A stretch of 64,000 nucleotides of DNA from Chitinophagaceae bacterium UBA4407 (GCA_002390845.1 DGQT01000001.1:62001-126000), one strand, 5' to 3'. Counted from the first letter of the stretch, positions 19,185-29,192 are shown. The notes: generated by a model not told the origin, from the letters alone. Program-made: numbers and translations.

Positions 19185-20477
19185 ATTTTCTTCTGTATTT
19201 TCTGCAGCTTGATTTGCAACCGCCGCTTGCCTGCCTTCCATTTGTTCTAAATTTCTTGCTACGCTTAACACAATTCCTATTGCTGCGCAGGTAAATAAAA
19301 ATGAGCTGCCACCCATACTTACCAATGGCAGCGTTACGCCTGTTACCGGAACAATATTTACATTTACCGCCATGTTTGCAACGGCCTGTATTACCAATGT
19401 AAAACTGAGACCCAGTGCGAGGAATGCGCCAAATGCATACGGGCACTTTCTGAAAATTCTGATACACCGAAATAAAAAAACCAAATAAATAAATATTACA
19501 AATGCGCCACCCAGCAAACCATATTCTTCTATAATGATCGCATAAATAAAATCGTTATAAGCCTGTGGCAAAAAGTTACGCTGCCTGCTGTTTCCGGGGC
19601 CAAGGCCAAAGAGAATGCCACCATTTGCAATGGCAATATTTGACTGCTGCACCTGGTAGGGCATTTCACTGTCTCCTGCATAAATAAAAGATTGTACGCG
19701 GTTAACCCATGTGCCAAAGCGACCTACTGATTGCAGACTTTCTGCAACATTACCGGATGGTTTTGATGTGCCGTCTTTACTGCTTTCGTGTGTTGTTACT
19801 GCTACACTAACAATGAGCAATATTGGAATAAGCGCTACCATGATGACGAGTAAAATATGTTTTACACTTACACGCCCAATGAACAATAACAGCAATGATG
19901 TTGCGCCTGTGAGTAATGCATTGGATAAGTTTGCCGGCATGATTAAAGCACAGGTGATGATCACAGGTGTAATTACAGGAATGAAGCCTTTTTTAAAATC
20001 TTTGATCACTTCCTGCTTGCGGCTTAGCTGACGTGACAGGTACATGAACAATGCAAGCCTTGCAAAGTCGCTGGTTTGAATGGTCATGTTGATAACTGGT
20101 AGTTTTATCCAGCGGCTGCCATCATTAATCTCTGCACCAAAGAACAGTGTATAAATTAATAATGGTACCGATATAAGATACACGATCAATGATATTCTTG
20201 AATACAGTGTGTAATTAATGCGGTGTAAAAAATATACTACCAATAACCCCAGCACAATAAACGAAAGTTGCCTGAACAGGTACACTTCATTATTACCCTT
20301 ATACATTTTGTATGCTAATGAACCTGTAGCACTATAAACCACCAGCAAAGAAATAATAGCCAGCAGCATTACAATTCCCCATATATAGCGGTCGCCGCGG
20401 GTACGGTTAAGCAACCGACCGCCTGCGCCTTCTACCGAAGGAAATTGTGAGAATAATTTATCTGCTGTTTCGTTCAT
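19170..20477 (-). CDS. ftsW: Lipid II polymerase FtsW (SEDS family)
   Basis: 435 residues from the ATG at 20477; a TTG at 20492 would add five residues but directly abuts the murD stop. About ten transmembrane helices. SEDS motifs include FARLALFMYLSRQLSRK near 150, GFQ/GPGNSRQ-type loop (FGLGPGNSRQRNFLPQAYNDFIYA in pieces) near 285 and TGVTLPLVSMGGSSFL near 385. Polymerises septal peptidoglycan together with FtsI. The C-terminus ends NDEPN, encoded by the edge of the palindromic element downstream. Confidence 0.96.
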   Translation of the reverse strand: MNETADKLFSQFPSVEGAGGRLLNRTRGDRYIWGIVMLLAIISLLVVYSATGSLAYKMYKGNNEVYLFRQLSFIVLGLLVVYFLHRINYTLYSRISLIVYLISVPLLIYTLFFGAEINDGSRWIKLPVINMTIQTSDFARLALFMYLSRQLSRKQEVIKDFKKGFIPVITPVIITCALIMPANLSNALLTGATSLLLLFIGRVSVKHILLVIMVALIPILLIVSVAVTTHESSKDGTSKPSGNVAESLQSVGRFGTWVNRVQSFIYAGDSEMPYQVQQSNIAIANGGILFGLGPGNSRQRNFLPQAYNDFIYAIIIEEYGLLGGAFVIFIYLVFLFRCIRIFRKCPYAFGAFLALGLSFTLVIQAVANMAVNVNIVPVTGVTLPLVSMGGSSFLFTCAAIGIVLSVARNLEQMEGRQAAVANQAAENTEENDEPN

Positions 20478-20492
20478 TTTTTTGATTACCAA

Positions 20493-21866
20493 TTATAATT
20501 CTTTCACAGCCTCTTTAAACTGCCTGCCGCGGTCTTCATAATTTTTAAAAAGATCGAAGCTTGCACATGCCGGACTTAATAAAACCGCATCGCCTTTTTC
20601 TGCAAGATGAAACGCTTGCTGTACCGCGTCTGCTGCACTTGTTGTGTCAATAATAATTGTCACGTTATTTTTAAATGCTTCATGAATTTTTTCATTGTCA
20701 ATACCAAGACAAACAATGGCTTTTACTTTATCCTTAACCAACTCTTCAAGAATGGTGTAATCGTTTCCTTTATCAATACCGCCAAGAATTAATATTGTAG
20801 GTTTTTCCATGCTTTCCAAAGCATACCAGGTGCTGTTTACATTGGTAGCTTTGCTGTCGTTAATAAATTCAATACCACGCACGGTTGCAACAAATTCCAT
20901 TCTATGTTCCAGACTGTTGAAAGTGGCAACAGCGTCGCGAATTTTTTCCTTGCGTATATCTAACTGTACCGCTGCTATTCCTGCTGCCATGGTGTTGTAT
21001 TGGTTGTGTTTTCCTTTTAAAACAAAATCGTAAACGCTCATACTCATCCGTTCTTCATCTACCCGTATCGTCATATTGTTTCCTATAATCCAGGCGCCGT
21101 TTGATAATTCATGATTCATTGAAAATGGCATGGGGTTAGTTTTAAGTTTGATTTTTTTTAAATGCTGTACGGTTACTTCATCATCATCGCAATAAATGAA
21201 GCTATCGCCAGGCTGCTGATTTTGAATGATCTTAAACTTGCTGTTGATATAATTTTCAAATTTGTATTCGTACCTGTCTAAATGGTCTTCGGTAATATTT
21301 AGCAGCACTGCTATATCCGGCCTGAAATCTTTTATATCATCTAATTGAAAAGAACTTATTTCTGCTACATACAACGGCACCGGGTTTTCTGCAATTTGTT
21401 TGGCAAACGAGTAACCAATGTTGCCAACCAGTGCACATTCAAGACCTGCTGTTTTGCACATGTGATAAATAAGCGAGGTACATGTGCTCTTTCCATTACT
21501 GCCGGTAATGGCAACAATTTTGCTGTTACCCTTAAACCTGTATGCCAGTTCAATTTCACTGATTACCGGTATTGCTTTGGCCCTGATCTTTTTTACCATT
21601 TCATTCTTTTCAGGAATGCCCGGGCTCTTCATTATTTCATCTGCCGAAAGAATTTTTTCTTCTGTGTGATGGCCTTCTTCAAAATCAATTCCATTGTCAA
21701 TGAGCTCTTGTTTGTAATTATTTTTTATAGCGCCTCCATCGCTTACAAAAACATGATAGCCTTTTTGTTTACCTAATAATGCAGCGCCCACTCCACTTTC
21801 GCCGGCACCCAGAATTACAAGAAAATGTTCTTTAATTCCATCATTATTATTTCTTTCATTTATCAT
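20493..21866 (-). CDS. murD: UDP-N-acetylmuramoylalanine--D-glutamate ligase MurD
   Basis: 457 residues. Adds D-glutamate to UDP-MurNAc-L-Ala. LVILGAGESGVGAALLG near residue 16 (UDP-binding domain), ATP loop ITGSNGKSTCTSL near 118, NITEDHLDRY near 192, NDSKATNVNSTWYAL near 318 and LLSPACASFDLFKNYEDRG near 432 are all typical. A poorly conserved 12-residue N-terminal extension (MINERNNNDGIK) precedes the domain. The stop is 15 bp before the ftsW ATG. Confidence 0.97.
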   Translation of the reverse strand: MINERNNNDGIKEHFLVILGAGESGVGAALLGKQKGYHVFVSDGGAIKNNYKQELIDNGIDFEEGHHTEEKILSADEIMKSPGIPEKNEMVKKIRAKAIPVISEIELAYRFKGNSKIVAITGSNGKSTCTSLIYHMCKTAGLECALVGNIGYSFAKQIAENPVPLYVAEISSFQLDDIKDFRPDIAVLLNITEDHLDRYEYKFENYINSKFKIIQNQQPGDSFIYCDDDEVTVQHLKKIKLKTNPMPFSMNHELSNGAWIIGNNMTIRVDEERMSMSVYDFVLKGKHNQYNTMAAGIAAVQLDIRKEKIRDAVATFNSLEHRMEFVATVRGIEFINDSKATNVNSTWYALESMEKPTILILGGIDKGNDYTILEELVKDKVKAIVCLGIDNEKIHEAFKNNVTIIIDTTSAADAVQQAFHLAEKGDAVLLSPACASFDLFKNYEDRGRQFKEAVKEL

Positions 21867-21895
21867 TTTTTCCTGTACTCTTTATACATTTTTTT

Positions 21896-22043
21896 GAACC
21901 GGGCTTTTTAAATTCTTATCATCGTTCCTTGCGTCGCACTCTTGTGCAGTTGATTCTTCGGTCGACCGTCGACTGCCGACCGATGTTCCGAACGTACAAG
22001 TGAGTGACACAACGAAAGCCTCATTCATATTCTTTAGCCCGGT
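21896..22043 (-). repeat. Intergenic palindrome family, complete element between mraY and murD
   Basis: Outer GAACCGGGC and GCCCGG with T-tract outside; cores TTGCGTCGCACTCTTGTGC and CGTACAAGTGAGTGACACAAC. The centre holds CGGTCGACCGTCGACTGCCG, itself partly palindromic. Confidence 0.88.
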
Positions 22044-22059
22044 AAATACTGTTTTTTAT

Positions 22060-23370
22060 CTACCGCATCTTCAACGTAAGTATAGAAAGCATCACGCATA
22101 ATATGGTTGCTATCCAAAAACGTATGGCTATTTTGTTTTCGTGAAAACCTTTCTTTTGATAATGGTGATGCAATGGGCTCATTAAAAAAACGCGCCGCCC
22201 TTCGCCGTACTTTTTCTTTGTGTATTTGAAATAACTAACCTGTATCATTACACTTAATAATTCTATTAAAAACACACCACAAAAAATTGGTATCAATAAT
22301 TCCTTTCGTACAATAATTGCAAGCGATGCAATGATGCCGCCAAGTGCAAGGCTGCCGGTATCGCCCATGAAAACCTGCGCAGGGTAAGCATTGTACCAAA
22401 GAAAGCCGATACACGCACCCACAAATGCGCCGATGAAAACCGATAGCTCCGCAAGATTCGGGATGTACATAATGTTAAGATAATCGGCGAATTTATAGTT
22501 GCCGCTTACATACACAAACACACCAATCGCTGCACCGATGATGGCACTTACGCCGGCGGCCAAACCATCGAGGCCATCAGTAATATTTGCGCCGTTTGAA
22601 ACAGCTGTTACAATAAATGTTACAATAAGAATGTAAATGATCCAGGTGTATTGTTCTGCGCCAGCGCCCATCCAGCTGATTAGTTTGCTGTAATTAAATT
22701 CATGATCTTTTACAAACGGAATAGTAGTGATGGGTGTTTTTACTTTAACAAAACGGCGGTCTACGCCGTCTATTTTTCTGATAACAATATTTGTATCTTT
22801 TGCAATTTTTTCTCCCTGTTCAAGTGTTGCATTATTCTGGCCAATGATCTCTCTTTCAACCGTTACACTGTTACTAAAGTAAAGTGTAACACCAATGATA
22901 ATACCAAGCCCCACCTGACCAATAATTTTTGATACACCTGCCAGGCCATCGCTGTCTTTTTTCTGATATTTCTCACCTTTTTCCTGTGCTTTTTTTCTTG
23001 CTTTAATTTTTAAGTAATCATCTATAAAGCCAATGATACCAAGCCATACAGTGCATAATAACATTAACCTAACGTAAACTTTATCGATATCTGCAAACAA
23101 TAGTGTTGGTATAATGATGGCTAAAAGTATAATGATGCCACCCATTGTTGGTGTTCCTTTCTTTTCGTTCTGGCCTGCAAGCCCAAGATCGCGGACTGAT
23201 TCACCAATCTGTTTTTTGCGTAAAAAATTGATCAGTCTTTTGCCGTATACAGTTGTAATAATAAGCGACAATACTATTGCCATAGCAGTGCGAAAAGTAA
23301 TGTACTGGAATAGCCCGGCACCAGCCAGATTAAACTTTTCATTTAGCCATGTAAATAAGTAGTACAGCAT
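22060..23370 (-). CDS. mraY: Phospho-N-acetylmuramoyl-pentapeptide-transferase MraY
   Basis: 436 residues with ten membrane segments. Transfers phospho-MurNAc-pentapeptide to undecaprenyl phosphate to form lipid I. Motifs: KKGTPTMGG near 70, the catalytic region FIDDYLKI near 115, [10 protein letters not shown] near 260, [12 protein letters not shown] near 340 and [11 protein letters not shown] near 400. It is about 75 residues longer than the E. coli enzyme because of a periplasmic insert near 165-230 that contains [12 protein letters not shown]; this is usual in Bacteroidota. 20 bp after the murE stop. Confidence 0.97.
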   Translation of the reverse strand: MLYYLFTWLNEKFNLAGAGLFQYITFRTAMAIVLSLIITTVYGKRLINFLRKKQIGESVRDLGLAGQNEKKGTPTMGGIIILLAIIIPTLLFADIDKVYVRLMLLCTVWLGIIGFIDDYLKIKARKKAQEKGEKYQKKDSDGLAGVSKIIGQVGLGIIIGVTLYFSNSVTVEREIIGQNNATLEQGEKIAKDTNIVIRKIDGVDRRFVKVKTPITTIPFVKDHEFNYSKLISWMGAGAEQYTWIIYILIVTFIVTAVSNGANITDGLDGLAAGVSAIIGAAIGVFVYVSGNYKFADYLNIMYIPNLAELSVFIGAFVGACIGFLWYNAYPAQVFMGDTGSLALGGIIASLAIIVRKELLIPIFCGVFLIELLSVMIQVSYFKYTKKKYGEGRRVFLMSPLHHHYQKKGFHENKIAIRFWIATILCVMLSILTLKMR

Positions 23371-23390
23371 TTTTATTTATCTTTTTTTTC

Positions 23391-24854
23391 TTATTTCTCC
23401 AACAATTCAAACATTTCTTTTAATACTGCTTTATCATCAAAATTTTGATACTCACCATTAATAATCTGGTATTTCTCATGGCCCTTGCCCGCCAGTAAAA
23501 TGATGTCTTCCTTGTTTGCAAAACTTACCGCGGCTTTTATCGCTTCTTTTCTGTCGGCAATAGAAATTGATTTTCTTTTTGCCGCACTATTTAAGCCAGC
23601 TTCCATGTCTTTTAATATTTCAGCAGGGTCTTCACTGCGTGGGTTATCACTGGTGAAAATGGCTTTGTTGCTGTAATCGCAGGCAATCTGTGCCATTACA
23701 GGGCGTTTTGTTTTATCTCTTTCTCCGCCACAGCCTACCACTGTTATTACCTGCTCGTACCCTTTCCGCAATTTTTTTATAGTAACCAGTACGTTTTCCA
23801 AAGCATCTGGTGTATGGGCATAATCAATAATGCCGATAATGCGCTGGTTGCTGATGATATAATCAAATCTGCCTTCTGCGCCGTTGAGCATACTGAGTAT
23901 GCGCAATACTTCTTCACTGTTTTCACCAAAGCAGATTGCGGCACCATAAATTGCCAAAAGATTGTATGCATTAAATTCACCGATTAAACGGAAATGAACT
24001 TCTTTTTCATTCACCGTCATCACCAGGCCGGTTAGTGCATTCTCTAATATTTTTCCTTTAAAATCTGCAAGTTGTTTGAGGCTGTAGTAATATTTTTTTG
24101 CCGCTGAATTCTGCAGCATTACTGTGCCGCGTTTATCATCAAGGTTTGAAATGGCGAATGCATCTTCACTTAAATTATCGAAGAATGTTTTCTTTACTTT
24201 AATGTATTCGTCAAAAGTTTTATGATAGTCGAGATGGTCGTGCGTTATGTTACTGAACAATGCACCTGTAAAATGTAAACCTGTTATGCGATGCTGGTGA
24301 ATAGCATGGCTGCTGCATTCCATAAATACATGCGTGCAATTTTCATCCGCCATTTGTTTAAGCAAAGCATTTAAACTTACTGCGTCTGGTGTGGTATGCG
24401 TTGAAGGAATAATGGTATCAGCAATTTGATTTTGAATCGTGCTCACCAAACCACATTTATACCCTAGTTCTGTAAAGAGCCTGAATAATAACGTGGCAAT
24501 AGTAGTCTTGCCATTTGTTCCTGTTACACCCACCAGCTTTATTTTCTTTGAAGGCTCATCGTAAAAATTGTGGGCCATGTAGGCAACCGCTTCGTGTGTA
24601 TTATTTACTTTAATATAAGTAATGCCCTCAATTATATCTGAAGGCATTACTTCGCAAACAATCGAAGAAGCACCCATCTCAATTGCTTTATCTATATAAT
24701 TATGCCCGTCAACTTTTTCACCGGCTATGGCAACAAATACAGAACCTGCAGATATTTTTCTTGAATCTATCTGTATATCTTTTACCTCTGTATCAGTTGT
24801 TCCGTTTACTGATTGCAGTCGTACTTTATATAATATATCCTGTAATTTTTTCAA
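23391..24854 (-). CDS. murE: UDP-N-acetylmuramoyl-L-alanyl-D-glutamate--2,6-diaminopimelate ligase MurE
   Basis: 487 residues. The start is TTG at 24854; no in-frame ATG or GTG precedes the conserved MKKLQDILYKV. ATP loop GVTGTNGKTTIATLL near residue 108, HTTPDAVSLNALL near 150, the carbamylated-lysine region DHLDYHKTFDEYIKVKKTFF in pieces near 215, and the substrate motif DNPRSEDP near 400. DNPR marks the meso-diaminopimelate-adding type rather than the lysine type, so the peptidoglycan is of the mDAP type. 167 bp after ftsI, with a palindromic element between. Confidence 0.97.
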   Translation of the reverse strand: MKKLQDILYKVRLQSVNGTTDTEVKDIQIDSRKISAGSVFVAIAGEKVDGHNYIDKAIEMGASSIVCEVMPSDIIEGITYIKVNNTHEAVAYMAHNFYDEPSKKIKLVGVTGTNGKTTIATLLFRLFTELGYKCGLVSTIQNQIADTIIPSTHTTPDAVSLNALLKQMADENCTHVFMECSSHAIHQHRITGLHFTGALFSNITHDHLDYHKTFDEYIKVKKTFFDNLSEDAFAISNLDDKRGTVMLQNSAAKKYYYSLKQLADFKGKILENALTGLVMTVNEKEVHFRLIGEFNAYNLLAIYGAAICFGENSEEVLRILSMLNGAEGRFDYIISNQRIIGIIDYAHTPDALENVLVTIKKLRKGYEQVITVVGCGGERDKTKRPVMAQIACDYSNKAIFTSDNPRSEDPAEILKDMEAGLNSAAKRKSISIADRKEAIKAAVSFANKEDIILLAGKGHEKYQIINGEYQNFDDKAVLKEMFELLEK

Positions 24855-24870
24855 TGCTTTTTTATATTGA

Positions 24871-25012
24871 TGATCCCAACTTTAATTTTTTATGGCATCG
24901 CCTCTTGTGTCACTCACTTGTACGTTCTGATCAGGATGCAACAGCTCCGCAGTATTCATACAGTACAAGTGTGCGACGCAAGAAAAGCCTCATTCATATT
25001 CTATTGCCTGGC
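24871..25012 (-). repeat. Intergenic palindrome family, complete element between ftsI and murE
   Basis: Left core has the variant GTGTCACTCACTTGTACG (24908), right core CAGTACAAGTGTGCGACGCAAG; outer ATGGCATCGCCTC and GCCTGGCAAAAAAAA. The two arms therefore carry different core variants. Confidence 0.82.
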
Positions 25013-25020
25013 AAAAAAAA

Positions 25021-27135
25021 TTAATTCAATTCTATATTTACATACTGCCCTTGTGCAACCGGCTGGCCTGCTGTAAGCGACTGCGCTGTTACTTTTCCCC
25101 GCCCTTTAATATTTACTTTTAAGCCCATGTTCTCACATGCATACACTGCGTCTTTCAACGTCATTCCGTTTAAACGTGGCATCGTTTTATTGCTTACCCA
25201 GCCATTAATAACAACAGGGTTATCGGTGCCTTTACTAACGAATGCCCACTGTGCATTACGGTTGGATGAATCGTTGTATTTTATACCAACTGTTTGCATG
25301 ATATTTTTTATATCAATTCTTTGCCCGGCATATATGTATGCATTGCTATCATTACTGGGCGCTGTTGTGTACTGCAGATCATTTTTCACAAACATGGTGT
25401 ACAAACGATTTGCGATTTCTCTGAAAACAGGAGCCGCTAACTGCCCGCCATAATGCAGCGGCGCATAAGGTTTTGTTTTGATGACAACGATGCAGGTGTA
25501 CTGCGGGTTATCGGCCGGGAAATAACCAACAAATGAAGCCTGGTAAACACCGTCGTTGTACCCGTAATTTCCATCAGCAACATGTGCAGTACCGGTTTTA
25601 CCCGCCACTTTAAAAGGCAAATCTTTAAATATATTTTTTGCTGTTCCTATATCTGTAACTGCCAGCATGCAATCCTGCGCATCTTTTACCACAGAAGGTT
25701 TACATATATTTTGCAACAATACAACAGGCTCAAATTCTTTAACCGTTAAACCACCGTTCTGAATGCTGCTAATGAGATAAGGCTTAACCATTTTACCGTT
25801 GTTTGCAACAGCATTGTAAAGGGTTAATGTTTGCATAGGGCTAACCTGTATTGCATAACCGAAACTCATTGTTACCATATTGATGAGGCCACCTTTACCT
25901 TTATCAACTTTTGAAAGGCGCGGTTTTTCTTCGCCACGTAAATCTATCCCGCTCATGGTATCCATCCTGAACTGGTGCAGGTATTGTGTGAACTTTGTTG
26001 GTTGCGTTGCAAATGTGTTGTAAGCAATTTTAGCCATACCAACATTTGAACTGTGTGCAAAACATTCTTTCACCGTCATTACCGGTTTTGGTGCACGTTC
26101 CGCATCATTAATATCTCTTACACCAACATACGCATGGCCAGCATTGCCCACCTCAACAAGATCATTTACAGTTGCGCGGCCTTCACTTAGAACGGATAAC
26201 AGTGTTGCGAGTTTTATGGTAGAGCCAGGCTCTGTACTCCGTAATGCATAATTATAATCTTCCCAGTAAGAACCATCCGGGCGCCGCCCAAGATTGGCAA
26301 TCGCTTTTACCTGGCCTGTTGCTGTTTCCATTACTATACAGGTTCCTGTTTGTGATTCACTTTGCTGCATCATTTTCATTAATGCATTTTCACTGATCTC
26401 CTGGATTCGTGTGTCGATGGTGCTGATAATATCATTTCCATTCTCTGGTTCAATTTGATTATCATCTTCAACGGGTACTGCTACATTACCTGCAATAAGC
26501 CTAACCAAACGCTTGCCTCTGGTACCCTGCAACAGGCTGTCGTAAGTTTGTTCAAGACCCACTTTTTGTGCATTCTCTCTTTCCAAACCAATTGTTCTGT
26601 ATGCAAGAAGCTGGTAGGGGTTTAAACGAACGCTTCTTGTATCAGCAATAAAACCGCTTTTATTTTTTCCCAGCCTTACCAATGGAAACTGCTTTAGTTC
26701 CTGGTATTCCTCAAAACTTACCTTGCGTTTTAGCAGGTAGTAGCGGTTCTTTGCCTTATAGCCATCGCTCAATATTTTTTTATACTCGCCTTTCGACTTG
26801 TCTTTGAAAAGATTGGCAAGGCAATAACTTACTGAATCAAGATTGTCTTTAAATAGCTTGCCATCGTTTTCGCGTAAGCCATCAGCACCAAAATCTATAT
26901 ACATATCAAACTGTGGAATACTGGTGCTGAGCATTTGCCCATCGGCACTGTAGATAGTACCCCGGTCTGCATCAACTTCCTGTATTTTCAGGTGCAGGCT
27001 GTCGCTCATACTGCGCCAGTAATTGCCTTGCACCTGCTGTATGTAAAACGCTTTGCCAAAGATGCCAAGGCATATAACTACAATAGCTATATAAGCCATG
27101 TACACCCTCCACGATATGTCGCGTTTTACTTCCAT
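25021..27135 (-). CDS. ftsI: Penicillin-binding protein FtsI (PBP3-type transpeptidase) with PASTA domain
   Basis: 704 residues. One transmembrane anchor (about 13-28), a dimerisation domain with RGTIYSADGQMLS (58-70), and a transpeptidase domain: nucleophile motif STIK with Ser305, SSN in FAHSSNVGMAK near 372, and KTG in VAGKTGTAH near 520. Residues about 640-704 form one PASTA domain (PRLNGMTLKDAVYACENMG). Class B PBP cross-linking septal peptidoglycan with FtsW. The C-terminal PASTA module is usual for Bacteroidota and Firmicutes FtsI but absent from E. coli. Follows ftsL by 66 bp. Confidence 0.96.
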   Translation of the reverse strand: MEVKRDISWRVYMAYIAIVVICLGIFGKAFYIQQVQGNYWRSMSDSLHLKIQEVDADRGTIYSADGQMLSTSIPQFDMYIDFGADGLRENDGKLFKDNLDSVSYCLANLFKDKSKGEYKKILSDGYKAKNRYYLLKRKVSFEEYQELKQFPLVRLGKNKSGFIADTRSVRLNPYQLLAYRTIGLERENAQKVGLEQTYDSLLQGTRGKRLVRLIAGNVAVPVEDDNQIEPENGNDIISTIDTRIQEISENALMKMMQQSESQTGTCIVMETATGQVKAIANLGRRPDGSYWEDYNYALRSTEPGSTIKLATLLSVLSEGRATVNDLVEVGNAGHAYVGVRDINDAERAPKPVMTVKECFAHSSNVGMAKIAYNTFATQPTKFTQYLHQFRMDTMSGIDLRGEEKPRLSKVDKGKGGLINMVTMSFGYAIQVSPMQTLTLYNAVANNGKMVKPYLISSIQNGGLTVKEFEPVVLLQNICKPSVVKDAQDCMLAVTDIGTAKNIFKDLPFKVAGKTGTAHVADGNYGYNDGVYQASFVGYFPADNPQYTCIVVIKTKPYAPLHYGGQLAAPVFREIANRLYTMFVKNDLQYTTAPSNDSNAYIYAGQRIDIKNIMQTVGIKYNDSSNRNAQWAFVSKGTDNPVVINGWVSNKTMPRLNGMTLKDAVYACENMGLKVNIKGRGKVTAQSLTAGQPVAQGQYVNIELN

Positions 27136-27201
27136 TCTTCTTAATAAGTTGAGGTTAGCAACCTCTAAACCAATGCTTCACAGGTTATTGTATCTGGTTT
27201 T

Positions 27202-27552
27202 TCATTGACCTTGTTTAGTCCCATCCGGCATATCGATTTTCAAACGCATTGGCTGATCGTTTGAAATCTTTAAACCCAGTGGTGTAGCGGCCTGCACTAT
27301 TTGTGCTTCGCGGCTTTTAAACATTTCCTCACTCTTTAAACTTTTGTATTCGTATTGCAATTCTTTTACTTCTTTTGCTGTGTTGTTAATATCGCGTATT
27401 GTATTGTCTGCCGCATGGCCGTTGCCTATATAAATAACTGCCAGCAATGCAAGGAATAAAAAGAACACCAGATTTTTTAAGATCCACTCGTGGCCAATAA
27501 GCTTTGCGAACAGCCCTTTATTTTTTTCTGTATGTTGTTTTTTTTCTTTCAT
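27202..27552 (-). CDS. ftsL: FtsL-like cell division protein
   Basis: 116 residues from the ATG at 27552: a basic cytoplasmic start (MKEKKQHTEKNKG), one transmembrane segment (about 28-47, LVFFLFLALLAVIYIGN) and a coiled-coil periplasmic part (NTAKEVKELQYEYKSLKSEE). The frame is open to 27606, but that extension (MSDTTGDAI...) is translated palindrome DNA. Position between rsmH and ftsI is the standard ftsL slot. FtsL joins FtsB and FtsQ to activate FtsW and FtsI. Sequence is too divergent to name without the context. Confidence 0.82.
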   Translation of the reverse strand: MKEKKQHTEKNKGLFAKLIGHEWILKNLVFFLFLALLAVIYIGNGHAADNTIRDINNTAKEVKELQYEYKSLKSEEMFKSREAQIVQAATPLGLKISNDQPMRLKIDMPDGTKQGQ

Positions 27553-27558
27553 TTTTTT

Positions 27559-27740
27559 GGGGACCAGCTTTTTGTTTTTTATAGCATCGCCTGTTGTGTC
27601 ACTCACTTGTACGGTTTGAACAATTTTCCGCTATTAACAAAGCACACGAACTTAAACCTACAGCCTGAAGCTCAATTCAATTCTTCAGTACAAGAGTGCG
27701 ATGCAAGGAACGGTCAACAGAATTACTTCAGCCGGGCTCA
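27559..27740 (-). repeat. Intergenic palindrome family, complete element between rsmH and ftsL
   Basis: Left core GTGTCACTCACTTGTACGG (27596), right core AGTACAAGAGTGCGATGCAAG; outer GGGACCAGC and GCCGGGCTCA. It reaches to within 7 bp of the ftsL ATG and so probably covers its ribosome-binding region. Confidence 0.85.
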
Positions 27741-27763
27741 TTATTTTCGTTATTTCTTAAACT

Positions 27764-28702
27764 CTACACTTTTTCTGCTACTCTTAATTTTGCACTTCTC
27801 GATCTTGGATTCTTTTTCATTTCAACATCGGTTGGCACAATCGGTTTCTTCGTAATTACTTTCAGTTCAGTTATCTTTTCCTGTTGGACAAATGGATTTT
27901 CGTCAACCACTTCTTCAAAAGTTCCCTGCCTGAAAAAATTTTTTACCAGCCGGTCTTCGATCGAATGAAACGTAATAATGGCTGCCCTTCCGCCGGTTTG
28001 CAGCACTTGAGGTAACTGCTGCAGCATTTCTTTTAGTGCGCCCATTTCGTCGTTCACTTCTATACGCAACGCCTGGAAAACCTGTGCCAGGTATTTATTG
28101 GGATTGCCTTTTATAACCGGCTGCAACAGCGATATAAATTCATTTATTGTTTTTAACGATGTCTGCTTTCTTTGCTGCACAATATGCTTTGCCAACGTTT
28201 TTGAATTGGTTACTTCGCCGTACAGCTCGAATAATTTATGCAGCTGCGTTTCGCTGTAAGCGAGCAGAATTTTTGAAGCGGTTTGCTGTTCGCGTTGATC
28301 CATCCGCATGTCCAGCGGGCCATCGAACCGTATAGAGAAGCCTCGTTCTCCTTTATCGAACTGGTGGCTGCTTACGCCAAGATCTGCCAGCATTCCATCA
28401 ACTTTTGTAAATTTGTGCAGGCGCAAAAAGCGCTGAATATGGCGGAAGTTTTGCTGAACAAAAACTACCCGTTTATCATCAGGTATATTTTGTTTGGCAT
28501 CTGCATCCTGGTCGAAGGCAATTAATCTTCCGTCTTCATTTAGCCTTTGCAAAATACCTCGGCTATGGCCACCACCGCCAAAAGTGCAGTCAACATAAAC
28601 ACCGTTTGGTTTTATATTTAATGCATCGAGGCTTTCATGGTAAAGTACCGGAGTGTGGTACTGCGAACCCGTGGGTTGGAATTTTTCATTTTGATCATTC
28701 AT
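27764..28702 (-). CDS. rsmH: 16S rRNA (cytosine(1402)-N4)-methyltransferase RsmH
   Basis: 312 residues from the ATG at 28702 (a GTG one codon before is also in frame). SAM-binding start YHTPVLYHESLDAL then VDCTFGGGGHSRGIL near residue 38, DGMLADLGVSSHQ near 104, ERGFSIRFDGPLDMRMD near 120, and ITFHSIEDRLVKNFFR near 245. Normal length. Methylates N4 of C1402 in 16S rRNA; conserved second gene of dcw clusters. 31 bp after mraZ. Confidence 0.97.
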   Translation of the reverse strand: MNDQNEKFQPTGSQYHTPVLYHESLDALNIKPNGVYVDCTFGGGGHSRGILQRLNEDGRLIAFDQDADAKQNIPDDKRVVFVQQNFRHIQRFLRLHKFTKVDGMLADLGVSSHQFDKGERGFSIRFDGPLDMRMDQREQQTASKILLAYSETQLHKLFELYGEVTNSKTLAKHIVQQRKQTSLKTINEFISLLQPVIKGNPNKYLAQVFQALRIEVNDEMGALKEMLQQLPQVLQTGGRAAIITFHSIEDRLVKNFFRQGTFEEVVDENPFVQQEKITELKVITKKPIVPTDVEMKKNPRSRSAKLRVAEKV

Positions 28703-28733
28703 CACATTTCGTTTTAATGATTAACCCCAAAAA

Positions 28734-29192
28734 CTACTTTATCACAGTTGTTGTGCCCATTACTTTTTTTGCCAGCTCGCTGAATTTATCTGCTGAAAAA
28801 TTTTCAAAGAACTCTTTATAAACATTTACATCCCAGATATCTATTTTATCAATGTCGCAGGAAAGCAAAATGTCTTTGTTTAAACCTGCGTGTTCCTTTA
28901 ACGAGGGTGGAAGCAACATTCTGCCCGCACTATCCAGTTCAACTTCTGTTGCACCTGCTAAAAAATACCGTTTGAATTGACGAACTTCGGGATCAAAACG
29001 ATCTAATTCGTTGATACGACCGATGATGGTTTCCCAGGTTTTTTTTGGATATAGGTTGAGGCATTTCTCAAACCCGCGGCTGATTACTAAATGGGTCTCC
29101 CCATCCGGGAGCTGTTTTTTAAGACCGCCCGGCAACAGAAAACGCCCTTTGCTGTCGAGCGTTGATTCATATTCGCCAAGAAAACCAATCAT
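28734..29192 (-). CDS. mraZ: Transcriptional regulator MraZ
   Basis: 152 residues with the two SpoVT-AbrB-like halves: GEYESTLDSKGRFLLPGGLK (residues 6-25) and EVELDSAGRMLLPPSLKEH (about 81-99). MraZ forms a ring and binds tandem repeats upstream of its own operon, usually repressing dcw expression. First gene of the cluster. Four evenly phased GTG triplets over the promoter are the probable binding site. Confidence 0.96.
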   Translation of the reverse strand: MIGFLGEYESTLDSKGRFLLPGGLKKQLPDGETHLVISRGFEKCLNLYPKKTWETIIGRINELDRFDPEVRQFKRYFLAGATEVELDSAGRMLLPPSLKEHAGLNKDILLSCDIDKIDIWDVNVYKEFFENFSADKFSELAKKVMGTTTVIK

